Below, in pieces: positions 23,263 to 33,313 of a stretch of 64,000 nucleotides of DNA (the stretch's first letter is position 1; each line of letters starts with the position of its first letter). The DNA is taken from positions 440,553,080 to 440,617,079 of the forward strand of contig CM068373.1 in assembly GCA_034769895.1 (NCBI GenBank), in the 5' to 3' direction. The stretch comes from Magicicada septendecula (Eukaryota; Arthropoda; Insecta; Hemiptera; Cicadidae). The notes beneath the pieces were generated by a model that made no database searches, was not told where the DNA came from, and worked only from the letters and a program-made list of their open reading frames with translations. The translations under genes were made by a program, and so were the position numbers.

Positions 23263-23265
23263 ATT

Positions 23266-24151
23266 TGTAATAAATTAAAAATATTGAGTTGTGATGATGA
23301 TCTGATGTGATTCTGCTGTAATCAAGCCCCACTGTTTGGGCTAGCCAATTTGTAATAAAATAGAAATATTAGATATTGAGTCTGTATATTCTTAATTTGT
23401 GTGTTTAATTGGTGTGGCTCTCGACGTCTTACTGGCCTGAAACACTTCCTTAAGTTTCCCAGCTGGTCGAGTCTCAATGGTAGCAAGACCGGTCGAGTAG
23501 CGTAATGTTGATGAAGAAATATATTATTATGTTCAGCTTCACCGAAAGTTTCAAAACAAAATTTGTTGTTTTGAAAAAAAAATTTAAAATAAAATTATGT
23601 TTATAAAAAAAATAATTAAAAAAAATTTTCTTTTTATTAATTAATTAATTATAATCAATTAATTAATATAGGGCTGTGAAGTTTTAAAAAGTGTAATGCT
23701 CTTCTGAAAAATTTTATTAAAGTTTTGGTATATGTTAAATCAACTACCACCACTCATAAGATTATCTTCAGGACAATCGATATTTGTTTTACCTTTTGTT
23801 TTTTAGGTTATCTTCACTTATAGGTGGTAAAGTCCTGGTAGATTATTAATTAGAATTAAATTAGTGGTAATTAGAAATATTTAGGAAATAAAGAACTATT
23901 TAGTGTTGAAAAGTATTAATGTTTTATTAGTTAATAGCAATATTGACTCTTATCGATTATAATATCGATTCTCAGGATATCGAAAAAGTTACAAAGTATA
24001 TTATATAAAAATCATACAGGGTTCTTTAAACAGCCAATTATTATCAAAGTCAGAGAAATCGGGCCAATATTTAAAAAGTATAACGTTACAACAAATTAAT
24101 AATTATTACTAAATACAGACATTGAAAATAAATTTGAAAATAATATAATTG
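23266..24151 (-). mobile_element. Third, partial copy (LTR side) of the same LTR element
   Basis: This begins with the same TGTAATAAATT and follows copies 1 and 2 for 886 bp until the run of N. It has its own small indels: a 6-bp TATTAT-type insertion near 23523, a shorter A run near 23620 and a shifted T run near 23788. It is probably the LTR closing the tandem pair. Because it ends in the gap, neither the LTR end nor the target-site duplication can be seen. Confidence 0.68.
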
Positions 24152-24651
24152 NNNNNNNNNNNNNNNNNNNNNNNNNNNNNNNNNNNNNNNNNNNNNNNNN
24201 NNNNNNNNNNNNNNNNNNNNNNNNNNNNNNNNNNNNNNNNNNNNNNNNNNNNNNNNNNNNNNNNNNNNNNNNNNNNNNNNNNNNNNNNNNNNNNNNNNNN
24301 NNNNNNNNNNNNNNNNNNNNNNNNNNNNNNNNNNNNNNNNNNNNNNNNNNNNNNNNNNNNNNNNNNNNNNNNNNNNNNNNNNNNNNNNNNNNNNNNNNNN
24401 NNNNNNNNNNNNNNNNNNNNNNNNNNNNNNNNNNNNNNNNNNNNNNNNNNNNNNNNNNNNNNNNNNNNNNNNNNNNNNNNNNNNNNNNNNNNNNNNNNNN
24501 NNNNNNNNNNNNNNNNNNNNNNNNNNNNNNNNNNNNNNNNNNNNNNNNNNNNNNNNNNNNNNNNNNNNNNNNNNNNNNNNNNNNNNNNNNNNNNNNNNNN
24601 NNNNNNNNNNNNNNNNNNNNNNNNNNNNNNNNNNNNNNNNNNNNNNNNNNN
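24152..24651. other. Assembly gap of 500 N
   Basis: A run of exactly 500 N, probably a placeholder of unknown true length. It separates the third LTR-element copy from the left arm of the large inverted repeat, so the outer end of that arm, the end of the LTR and the displaced 5' part of the Bel-Pao element may all be hidden here. Open frames that cross it are meaningless. Confidence 0.99.
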
Positions 24652-25135
24652 GTACTTGTAGAAGAAGCAACCTGCAACATAACAATACAACAACAACATT
24701 AAAATCATGTTAAATATCACACACACAGATGCACACGCAACGCGCGCACATACAGACGCATACGCAACGTAATCACACACACACACATACATACGCATAC
24801 GCAACGTAACCAAACACGCAACGCGCCCACACACAGACGCAAACGCAACGTAATCATACACATACATACAACGTGTACATGTAGGGCCAATAAACAGATA
24901 ACAGATTTAAATATGCTATAGTCATTGTAAGACGTTACAATCATTGAAGTGTTTAATAAGTAAATTGTATGTATGTATATATCACTGAATAATAATCGTT
25001 CTAGTGTTAACGTTTGCTGCAACAGGTAAAGCAGTTTACAAATAATTACATATAGGTCCAGAGGCGTATAGTGAAATAAATTAATGTGTCGTACTTGTAG
25101 AAGAAGCAACAACAACATTAAAATCATGTTAAATA

Positions 25136-25320
25136 TCACACACACACACACGCGCGCGCGCGCGCGCGCGCACGCATACGTAACGTAATCACACACATAC
25201 ATACATACAACGTACACACGTTTGGGTTACACCACACGTGCACGCACACACACACAGACGTACACGCACACATACGCAACACACACACACACACACACGC
25301 ACACGCACACACATACAGAC
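25136..25320 (+). repeat. CA/CG microsatellite cluster in the left arm
   Basis: (CA)n passing into (CG)n at 25139-25170, and further CA-rich stretches to about 25320. The mirrored cluster is at about 33590-33773. Alternating purine-pyrimidine (CG)n/(CA)n is the classic Z-DNA-forming sequence. Open frames here give Cys/Val- or Thr/His-repeat peptides and are not genes. Confidence 0.8.
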
Positions 25321-25595
25321 AACGTGCATACGAATCATGTACATGTAGGTCCAATAAAACAGATAACAGATAACAGATTTAAATATGCTATAGTCATTGT
25401 ATGTATGTATATATCACTGTAGTGAAATAAATTAATGTGTCGTACTTGTAGAAGAAGCAACAACAACATTAAAATCATGTTAAATATTATCGTTTGCTGC
25501 AACAGGTAACGCAGTTTACAAATAATTACATATAGGTTCAGAGGCGTATAGTGAAATAAATTAAAAAAATTGTTTATTAAAAGTAGTTTGTCACC

Positions 25596-25892
25596 TTAAC
25601 GAGATACAATTTCCACATGCGCTGTCTGGTTCTTCATCCCTCGAAACACAAGATGTAGGTCGCTGGGATTTATATGACGGAGTTCTTCATCTGTAAAGAC
25701 GTCAGCATACCTCTTAGGTAGATATACACGATAGCGGCGCTCACAATCTTCCAACGTTACAAGCACAGACTTCCCATATCGTGTGTCCACATGCAACATG
25801 TTAACGATCGGATACTGTTTGTCCACTGTTAATTCTGCACAACGTTTGTACTCAATAGCAGAAACTGCGTTGAATTTTGTGATAAACGACAT
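25596..25892 (-). CDS. Conserved 98-residue protein of unknown function, left arm
   Basis: An ATG-initiated frame with balanced, soluble composition, unlike the low-complexity frames around it. It reads as alternating short strands (YPIVNMLHVDTRYG, KSVLVTLED) followed by RYRVYLPKRYADVFTDEELRHI and LHLVFRG. The strand pattern, with a charged LPKRY turn and a 'TDEEL..IN' segment, is like small beta-barrel (OB-type) nucleic-acid-binding proteins, but that is only an impression; no family is claimed. It runs outward from the palindrome centre and has no tail or membrane segment. The other arm encodes the same protein without change. A broken relative lies about 340 bp further in. Confidence 0.62.
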   Translation of the reverse strand: MSFITKFNAVSAIEYKRCAELTVDKQYPIVNMLHVDTRYGKSVLVTLEDCERRYRVYLPKRYADVFTDEELRHINPSDLHLVFRGMKNQTAHVEIVSR

Positions 25893-26228
25893 TATTTATG
25901 AGAAGTGAAGACGTCTGTATCAAGCGAGGTGGAACCATACAATGTCAGAATATTCGCTACAAAGACGACTAGTGAAAGGAATGGTGTGGCCATCAGGAAA
26001 GTTCACTTTCATCGCCTGAAGCTTTGCATGTACATACACACAGGCAGAATTAGCGCTGTTACAAAATATATATATTAGGAAAGTCCACAGAAATAGTTAT
26101 CGTCAGATCCGTTCTAAATAAGTTAATGTCTTTTCAAATAGTATTCTCTGCACTACAGTCAAACATACACACACACAGTGATAAAAAAATTGTGTATTAA
26201 AAGTAGTTTGTTACCTTAACAAGTACTG

Positions 26229-26555
26229 TTATCCTACGCCGTTTTTCCTCATGCCACGAAACATGAGATGTAGATCGCTGGGGTTTTATAAATTGTTTAT
26301 TAAGTCTTTTAGAAATGGTCTTATACTTGAGCTTGGCCTGTTGACTATTGCTTTTAATTTTGTAATTTCTACAGGTGTTAACCGTTTCGGAGAAAAAAAC
26401 CATTTATGGAGAAGATCCTCCTCCTCTTGTTTTGATATGGTATTTATTCTATGATCCATCCTTCTTGTTCCTATAATAATAACAGTACCTGCTTCATTAT
26501 CATATACATTATGTGCTATATATATAAATATATACATAAGGCTTTCAACACACAC
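26229..26555 (-). pseudogene. Broken relative of the 98-residue gene, left arm
   Basis: The end of this frame reads NPSDLHLMFRGMRKN after an in-frame TAA, closely matching NPSDLHLVFRGMKNQ of the 98-residue gene, and both are followed by the same 3' untranslated sequence. The N-terminal part (IGTRRMDHRINTISKQ, then KRLTPVEITKLKAIV) is not alike. It may be an old duplicate whose 5' half was replaced, or a different gene joined to the same 3' end. Confidence 0.5.
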
Positions 26556-26599
26556 ATCATAAATCCAGAACAGGAAAGGTATTATAACAAATATTACGA

Positions 26600-28120
26600 A
26601 AACAAGTACGTATGGTCACGTACATAGATCAACGTTTAAACAAACAGATTAATACCTGAATAAATTTTTTGTTTAAAAACAGGACAGCGTATTATCTATA
26701 TAACGTTCTGTTTCAGATAAGAATAGTTTGAATATAAAATGAAAGGGTACGTTGTATTTTGTTATGAGAAAATGCATTTCTAAATTTCGTTACATTTGAC
26801 AAAAGATCTTATTGATCAGACGTATGAGTAATTATATTAATCCTTATGTAGAAAATACGCACGCATTCGTAAAATATAGCACTCAGGTGTAGGGCAATTA
26901 ATCCTTTTTGTATTGAACGTATTTAAGTAGGTCTACTCGTGATATCAGTAAATTCTGTCTAAATGTATAGTACATAAACGTACCCAGTAATCGCTTCTTG
27001 AGTTACTCGATTGATGTTCATGTTAAACGATTGATGACTCATGTAATAATACAGATTAACCTCGTATAATAATAATGACAGGACAGTGTATTTAGAACAC
27101 TTAAAATTGGAAATCTACAAACACATCAAAAATATCTGTCAAACAAAAACACCGTTCTTGACAACAGTAACTGACCTAAGCACATGTGCTTCATTAGGCA
27201 ACAGACCAAAAAATCAAATAGACGACTATAAGCACAATTTAAATAAAATCTGAATATTCAATAAAATTATGTTTTTTTTTTTACTTAGTAACATATGCAA
27301 ATCTTTTACTTACCTCTTAAATGTTGTTGTTGTTATACACAATAGTCGATTGTACGATGAGTGTCTCATACAAATGAGAAATAGTGACATGTCGTCTTGT
27401 GTGTATATATATATCATACGGCGGTAGCGTACACGTTTGAAAGTTGATACACATTAAATTCTCTCTCTCTCTCTCTCACACACATTACAGAGATTGATAT
27501 TAATTGCATGTATGTTCAGAGGTTGGGTGTCTAAATCGATGCATTTTACTTTCACTTTCTAATTTGACACATGGCTTACTTCCATACATAAATAGCTATC
27601 GTCTACGAGTGTTGCTAAACGAAATTAAAAATGTTGTAATACATAACGTCCTGTGTAATAGTATGGTATGTTTTTAGGACAGCCAAAAGCATGAAAGTAT
27701 TATTTAAATCTGTATGGAAGTCATATATAAATATCGAGTCAGCGCGACACAACGTAACATGATTCATGTCAACGTCGTATGTATGTGTGTGCGTGTGCGT
27801 CTATGTGTTCGTGTGTGTACGTGTTTGGTTACGTTGCGTATGCGTCTGTGTGTGTGCGTGCGAAAATAAACTTAATTTTCTTGATCTATCAAATAGTTGG
27901 TCTAAGCGTACATGTATTATGTAATTCATCTCTTTTTCAGTCATCTACATAAGTGCATTTGAATTATTTGCGCATGCGCATAACAGCTTTTTAGTACAGT
28001 TGCACACACACGCACACACACATCGACACTCACTTGCAACAACGTCTTACTTATCACACGTTCATGCGCTACAAATTGATATATAAAACGTTTAAGATAC
28101 ACTATAAGTACGGGACTGAG
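26600..28120 (+). other. Non-coding part of the left arm
   Basis: No gene found here. It contains a CT run at 27461-27477 and GT/CGTG-rich tracts at 27780-27870 where the arms differ by a 38-bp length change. Mirror: 30745-32300. Confidence 0.5.
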
Positions 28121-28126
28121 CATTGT

Positions 28127-28272
28127 AAGCTTCGAGGTTACGCAATAGTAACAGCTCTTCCCCGCCCCTTGCCCTCCAGCGTTGTCGCACGTTACACTTG
28201 GTTATGCTTTGTCAATGGCGGGGAGGGCGGGGAGTGAAGCGACATGGCAATACAGCAGTCGCCTCGAAGCTT
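28127..28272 (+). promoter_or_regulatory. GC-box cassette between short inverted repeats, left arm
   Basis: A GC-rich island in AT-rich surroundings holds CCCCGCCCC and GGCGGGGAGGGCGGGG, both Sp1/KLF-type GC boxes, and is bounded by AAGCTTCGAGG (28127) and CCTCGAAGCTT (28262-28272). It ends 131 bp before the BIR-like ATG. Function as a promoter is inference. Confidence 0.35.
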
Positions 28273-28403
28273 GTATTGATACATCTCACATTAACATAAT
28301 ACCAGCGTTATAACCGTACCTTTTGTTTTTCAGTATTCATTCATTCTCAGTAAATAAATAACGCTAGTCAGGGTAATATGTCAGTTTATTACAAACCGCG
28401 AAG

Positions 28404-28583
28404 ATGTCGGCTACTCATGATTTTAGTATTGAAAGTGAAAGAATAAAATCGTTCAAGTATTGGGAAGTGACGTTTATCAGCCCTGACGAGTTAGCGTTTG
28501 CGGGGTTCTACTTCTACCCTAGAAATTTCGATGTTTGTGGACATAGTATGTCATTCGTAGACGATAGAGTGGAAAGAAGGTGA
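28404..28583 (+). pseudogene. Truncated BIR (inhibitor-of-apoptosis) domain frame, left arm
   Basis: A 59-codon ATG-initiated frame reads SERIKSFKYW, then LAFAGFYF, the N-terminal signature of a baculovirus IAP repeat (Arg, Ser-Phe, Trp; then Leu-Ala-x-Ala-Gly-Phe-Tyr). BIR domains bind zinc and, in IAPs, caspases or IAP antagonists. The zinc-ligand half is not in this frame: after about residue 45 it leaves the family pattern and stops at TGA. A neighbouring frame just downstream (28568-28625) shows WKEGDKPMKEH, the expected middle of a BIR, so the gene has a frameshift between its halves and a further stop. It runs toward the centre of the palindrome and lies 130 bp from a GC-rich block. 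The assignment of the fold is fairly secure; function is doubtful. Confidence 0.6.
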
Positions 28584-29327
28584 CAAACCTATGAAGGAAC
28601 ATGACAAAGTTTCATCTACATGACAATTTCTAAACGATGTTAAGAGTGAGACTTTTCATACACGCACCAATAGACATAGTATGTATGACTCAAACGTTAA
28701 TTCGCATCAGCAAGTTTGCACGCTACATAATTACAAAAATAATTTCTTAACTGTGACAATTGGTATTGAACTTTTTACCTTGTTCAGTCTGCTCCTCCCC
28801 CACGTTCCTGCTGAAGGTTAGCTAGTCGTGGTTTTGGACTTGATAATGATTGAGACACTGAAAGGCCTCGTCCGAAGCATGACAGGTAGCAGTTCAGCAA
28901 GTAAGCACGACAAAGTTGGAATTACAGAGACTACTTATTTAAATAACAATTAAGATGAATGAAGATGATTCGTCAATTTGAAGGAAGAGAGAATGTACAG
29001 GTGGACGTGGACTTGTCAGTTTGGCTATTCCCGCCGTTACCTCGACACTTCGAGCTGTTACGACTTTTTTAACTCTACAGTCACATTAAATTTGTAACTT
29101 CGCCACCGCTGCTACCACAGTCGTCAGTAATAAAAAAAGAAGAAGAAGAAAGATCAGTTAGGAAACGCATCAGTACTCGTTCGAAACGATTAACATCAGT
29201 CCCAATGGACCACAGCATCCGTGAATTTCCGTGAATAAAAAAAAAAAAAAAAAAAAAAACGTAAAACGTTCTACTTACGTTTCACGTTAGGTTAAAAAAT
29301 GCAAACACACACACACACACACACGTG

Positions 29328-29383
29328 TTAGGTTGCAACCTAACGCGTGTGTATGTTATTTAAATAATAATTTAAATAATATA
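29328..29383. repeat. Loop of the large inverted repeat, with nested palindromes
   Basis: The unpaired centre is about 56 bp, bordered on both sides by CACGTG and CA/TG runs. It contains the 18-bp palindrome GTTAGGTTGCAACCTAAC (starting at 29327) and an AT-only near-palindrome built from TTATTTAAATAA-like units (29356-29380). Confidence 0.75.
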
Positions 29384-29440
<57 letters not shown>

Positions 29441-29445
29441 ATTTT

Positions 29446-29616
29446 TTAACCTAACGTGAAACGTAAGTAGACTGCATCTTAACCTAACGTAAACGTGAAA
29501 CGTACGTGGACTGCATTTTTAACCTAACAGTGAAACGTAAGTAGACTGCATCTTAACCTAACGTAAACGTGAAACGTACGTGGACTGTATTTTTTAACCT
29601 AACATGAAACGTAAGT
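29446..29616 (+). repeat. Tandem TTAACCTAAC array at the inner edge of the right arm
   Basis: About five alternating units of roughly 33 and 40 bp (type A with GTGAAACGTAAGTAGACTGC, type B with GTAAACGTGAAACGTACGTG) are arranged A-B-A-B-A. The left arm has a single type-A unit at 29254-29299. The array therefore grew on one side only after the palindrome formed. Confidence 0.78.
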
Positions 29617-30287
29617 AGAACGTTTTACGTTTTTTTTTTTTTTTTTTTTTTTTTTATTCACGGAAATTCACGGATGCTGTGGTCCATTGGGACTGATGTT
29701 AATCGTTTCGAACGAGTACTGATGCGTTTCCTAACTGATCTTTCTTCTTCTTCTTTTTTTATTACTGACGACTGTGGTAGCAGCGGTGGCGAAGTTACAA
29801 ATTTAATGTGACTGTAGAGTTAAAAAAGTCGTAACAGCTCGAAGTGTCGAGGTAACGGCGGGAATAGCCAAACTGACAAGTCCACGTCCACCTGTACATT
29901 CTCTCTTCCTTCAAATTGACGAATCATCTTCATTCATCTTAATTGTTATTTAAATAAGTAGTCTCTGTAATTCCAACTTTGTCGTGCTTACTTGCTGAAC
30001 TGCTACCTGTCATGCTTCGGACGAGGCCTTTCAGTGTCTCAATCATTATCAAGTCCAAAACCACGACTAGCTAACCTTCAGCAGGAACGTGGGGGAGGAG
30101 CAGACTGAACAAGGTAAAAAGTTCAATACCAATTGTCACAGTTAAGAAATTATTTTTGTAATTATGTAGCGTGCAAACTTGCTGATGCGAATTAACGTTT
30201 GAGTCATACATACTATGTCTATTGGTGCGTGTATGAAAAGTCTCACTCTTAACATCGTTTAGAAATTGTCATGTAGATGAAACTTTG

Positions 30288-30467
30288 TCACCTTCTTTCC
30301 ACTCTATCGTCTACGAATGACATACTATGTCCACAAACATCGAAATTTCTAGGGTAGAAGTAGAACCCCGCAAACGCTAACTCGTCGGGGCTGATAAACG
30401 TCACTTCCCAATACTTGGACGATTTTATTCTTTCACTTTCAATACTAAAATCATGAGTAGCCGACAT
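30288..30467 (-). pseudogene. Truncated BIR domain frame, right arm
   Basis: This is the mirror copy of 28404-28583, again running toward the centre. It differs by at least one coding change (Ser for Phe in the conserved Ser-Phe pair) and one silent change (CCC for CCT). The same frame break and downstream remnant are present, so the lesion predates formation of the palindrome or was copied between arms. A changed core residue argues against selection for a folded BIR in this arm. Confidence 0.57.
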
Positions 30468-30598
30468 CTTCGCGGTTTGTAATAAACTGACATATTACCC
30501 TGACTAGCGTTATTTATTTACTGAGAATGAATGAATACTGAAAAACAAAAGGTACGGTTATAACGCTGGTATTATGTTAATGTGAGATGTATCAATAC

Positions 30599-30744
30599 AA
30601 GCTTCGAGGCGACTGCTGTATTGCCATGTCGCTTCACTCCCCGCCCTCCCCGCCATTGACAAAGCATAACCAAGTGTAACGTGCGACAACGCTGGAGGGC
30701 AAGGGGCGGGGAAGAGCTGTTACTATTGCGTAACCTCGAAGCTT
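30599..30744 (-). promoter_or_regulatory. GC-box cassette between short inverted repeats, right arm
   Basis: Mirror copy of the left cassette, upstream of the right-arm BIR-like frame, with GC boxes and bounding inverted repeats unchanged. Confidence 0.35.
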
Positions 30745-32300
30745 ACAATGCTAAGTCCCGTACTTATAGTGTATCTTAAACGTTTTATATATCAATTTGT
30801 AGCGCATGAACGTGTGATAAGTAAGACGTTGTTGCAAGTGAGTGTCGATGTGTGTGTGCGTGTGTGTGCAACTGTACTAAAAAGCTGTTATGCGCATGCG
30901 CAAATAATTCAAATGCACTTACGTAGATGACTGAAAAAGAGATGAATTACATAATACATGTACGCTTAGACCAACTATTTGATAGATCAAGAAAATTAAG
31001 TTTATTTTCGCACGCACACACACAGACGCACACGTAATCACACATCCGACGTGCACGCACACAGACGCATACGCAACGTAACCAAACACGTACACACACG
31101 AACACATAGACGCACACGCACACACATACATACGACGTTGACATGAATCATGTTACGTTGTGTCGCGCTGACTCGATATTTATATATGACTTCCATACAG
31201 ATTTAAATAATACTTTCATGCTTTTGGCTGTCCTAAAAACATACCATACTATTACACAGGACGTTATGTATTACAACATTTTTAATTTCGTTTAGCAACA
31301 CTCGTAGACGATAGCTATTTATGTATGGAAGTAAGCCATGTGTCAAATTAGAAAGTGAAAGTAAAATGCATCGATTTAGACACCCAACCTCTGAACATAC
31401 ATGCAATTAATATCAATCTCTGTAATGTGTGTGAGAGAGAGAGAGAGAATTTAATGTGTATCAACTTTCAAACGTGTACGCTACCGCCGTATGATATATA
31501 TATACACACAAGACGACATGTCACTATTTCTCATTTGTATGAGACACTCATCGTACAATCGACTATTGTGTATAACAACAACAACATTTAAGAGGTAAGT
31601 AAAAGATTTGCATATGTTACTAAGTAAAAAAAAAAAACATAATTTTATTGAATATTCAGATTTTATTTAAATTGTGCTTATAGTCGTCTATTTGATTTTT
31701 TGGTCTGTTGCCTAATGAAGCACATGTGCTTAGGTCAGTTACTGTTGTCAAGAACGGTGTTTTTGTTTGACAGATATTTTTGATGTGTTTGTAGATTTCC
31801 AATTTTAAGTGTTCTAAATACACTGTCCTGTCATTATTATTATACGAGGTTAATCTGTATTATTACATGAGTCATCAATCGTTTAACATGAACATCAATC
31901 GAGTAACTCAAGAAGCGATTACTGGGTACGTTTATGTACTATACATTTAGACAGAATTTACTGATATCACGAGTAGACCTACTTAAATACGTTCAATACA
32001 AAAAGGATTAATTGCCCTACACCTGAGTGCTATATTTTACGAATGCGTGCGTATTTTCTACATAAGGATTAATATAATTACTCATACGTCTGATCAATAA
32101 GATCTTTTGTCAAATGTAACGAAATTTAGAAATGCATTTTCTCATAACAAAATACAACGTACCCTTTCATTTTATATTCAAACTATTCTTATCTGAAACA
32201 GAACGTTATATAGATAATACGCTGTCCTGTTTTTAAACAAAAAATTTATTCAGGTATTAATCTGTTTGTTTAAACGTTGATCTATGTACGTGACCATACG
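30745..32300 (-). other. Non-coding part of the right arm
   Basis: Mirror of 26600-28120. It includes the longer CA/CG tract (about 31010-31130) and a GA run at 31431-31447; frames starting in these tracts are low-complexity artefacts. Confidence 0.5.
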
Positions 32301-32353
32301 TACTTGTTTTCGTAATATTTGTTATAATACCTTTCCTGTTCTGGATTTATGAT

Positions 32354-32680
32354 GTGTGTGTTGAAAGCCTTATGTATATATTTATATATATAGCACATAA
32401 TGTATATGATAATGAAGCAGGTACTGTTATTATTATAGGAACAAGAAGGATGGATCATAGAATAAATACCATATCAAAACAAGAGGAGGAGGATCTTCTC
32501 CATAAATGGTTTTTTTCTCCGAAACGGTTAACACCTGTAGAAATTACAAAATTAAAAGCAATAGTCAACAGGCCAAGCTCAAGTATAAGACCATTTCTAA
32601 AAGACTTAATAAACAATTTATAAAACCCCAGCGATCTACATCTCATGTTTCGTGGCATGAGGAAAAACGGCGTAGGATAA
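32354..32680 (+). pseudogene. Broken relative of the 98-residue gene, right arm
   Basis: Mirror copy of 26229-26555. The first stop is at 32621-32623 and the homologous tail continues in frame to 32680. Together with the intact gene at 33017 it shows that each arm already contained a tandem gene pair before or during the inversion. Confidence 0.5.
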
Positions 32681-33016
32681 CAGTACTTGTTAAGGTAACA
32701 AACTACTTTTAATACACAATTTTTTTATCACTGTGTGTGCGTATGTTTGACTGTAGTGCAGAGAATACTATTTGAAAAGACATTAACTTATTTAGAACGG
32801 ATCTGACGATAACTATTTCTGTGGACTTTCCTAATATATATATTTTGTAACAGCGCTAATTCTGCCTGTGTGTATGTACATGCAAAGCTTCAGGCGATGA
32901 AAGTGAACTTTCCTGATGGCCACACCATTCCTTTCACTAGTCGTCTTTGTAGCGAATATTCTGACATTGTATGGTTCCACCTCGCTTGATACAGACGTCT
33001 TCACTTCTCATAAATA

Positions 33017-33313
33017 ATGTCGTTTATCACAAAATTCAACGCAGTTTCTGCTATTGAGTACAAACGTTGTGCAGAATTAACAGTGGACAAACAGTATCCG
33101 ATCGTTAACATGTTGCATGTGGACACACGATATGGGAAGTCTGTGCTTGTAACGTTGGAAGATTGTGAGCGCCGCTATCGTGTATATCTACCTAAGAGGT
33201 ATGCTGACGTCTTTACAGATGAAGAACTCCGTCATATAAATCCCAGCGACCTACATCTTGTGTTTCGAGGGATGAAGAACCAGACAGCGCATGTGGAAAT
33301 TGTATCTCGTTAA
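33017..33313 (+). CDS. Conserved 98-residue protein of unknown function, right arm
   Basis: Mirror copy of 25596-25892 with identical translation. The ATG at 33017 has A at -3. After the stop comes AAGGTGACAAACTACTTTTAATAAACA, whose AATAAA provides a ready polyadenylation signal; the same 3' sequence is shared with the broken relative at 32354-32680. Identity while neighbouring sequence has changed hints at either constraint or recent gene conversion. Confidence 0.62.
   Translation: MSFITKFNAVSAIEYKRCAELTVDKQYPIVNMLHVDTRYGKSVLVTLEDCERRYRVYLPKRYADVFTDEELRHINPSDLHLVFRGMKNQTAHVEIVSR

Larger units (their letters stand above)
15251..23265 (-). mobile_element. Non-autonomous gypsy-like LTR element, tandem copy 2 (8,015 bp)
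   Basis: A second head-to-tail unit of the same length. Only a handful of substitutions separate it from copy 1: for instance G/C at about 8325 versus 16340, C/T at about 11590 versus 19605, and one in the gag-like gene that changes Arg to Gln. Within the first 600 bp copy 1 has private variants (gagtgg for gtgtgg, gactgg for gaccgg, ttagtta for ttaatta) where copies 2 and 3 agree. The LTR-internal-LTR-internal-LTR layout fits unequal exchange between LTRs; an assembly duplication is possible but would not explain the scattered differences. Confidence 0.72.
24652..29327 (+). repeat. Left arm of a ~9.6-kb inverted repeat
   Basis: The arm is the reverse complement of 29384-34257. Pairing positions sum to 58,909 in the outer part and to 58,871 in the inner part; the shift comes from a CA/CG-rich tract that is 38 bp shorter here (near 27830-27870). 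The arm carries a BIR-like frame, a conserved 98-codon gene and its broken relative, CA/GT/CG microsatellites, and repeated modules of the form TTTATTTCACTATACGCCTC. Single-base differences from the other arm (near 28116, 28455 and 28482) show that it is not simply a folded copy of the same read. Its outer end is lost in the gap. Confidence 0.93.

Noticed and set aside
24717..25422. Cys/Val/Arg- and Thr/His-repeat frames in the palindrome arms (and mirrors at 33487-34314)
   Set aside because: They are translations of CA/TG/CG microsatellites.
29300..29616. Telomere repeat (TTAGG/CCTAA) at the palindrome centre
   Set aside because: CCTAA occurs once per 33-40-bp unit inside TTAACCTAAC and never as a pure tandem pentamer.
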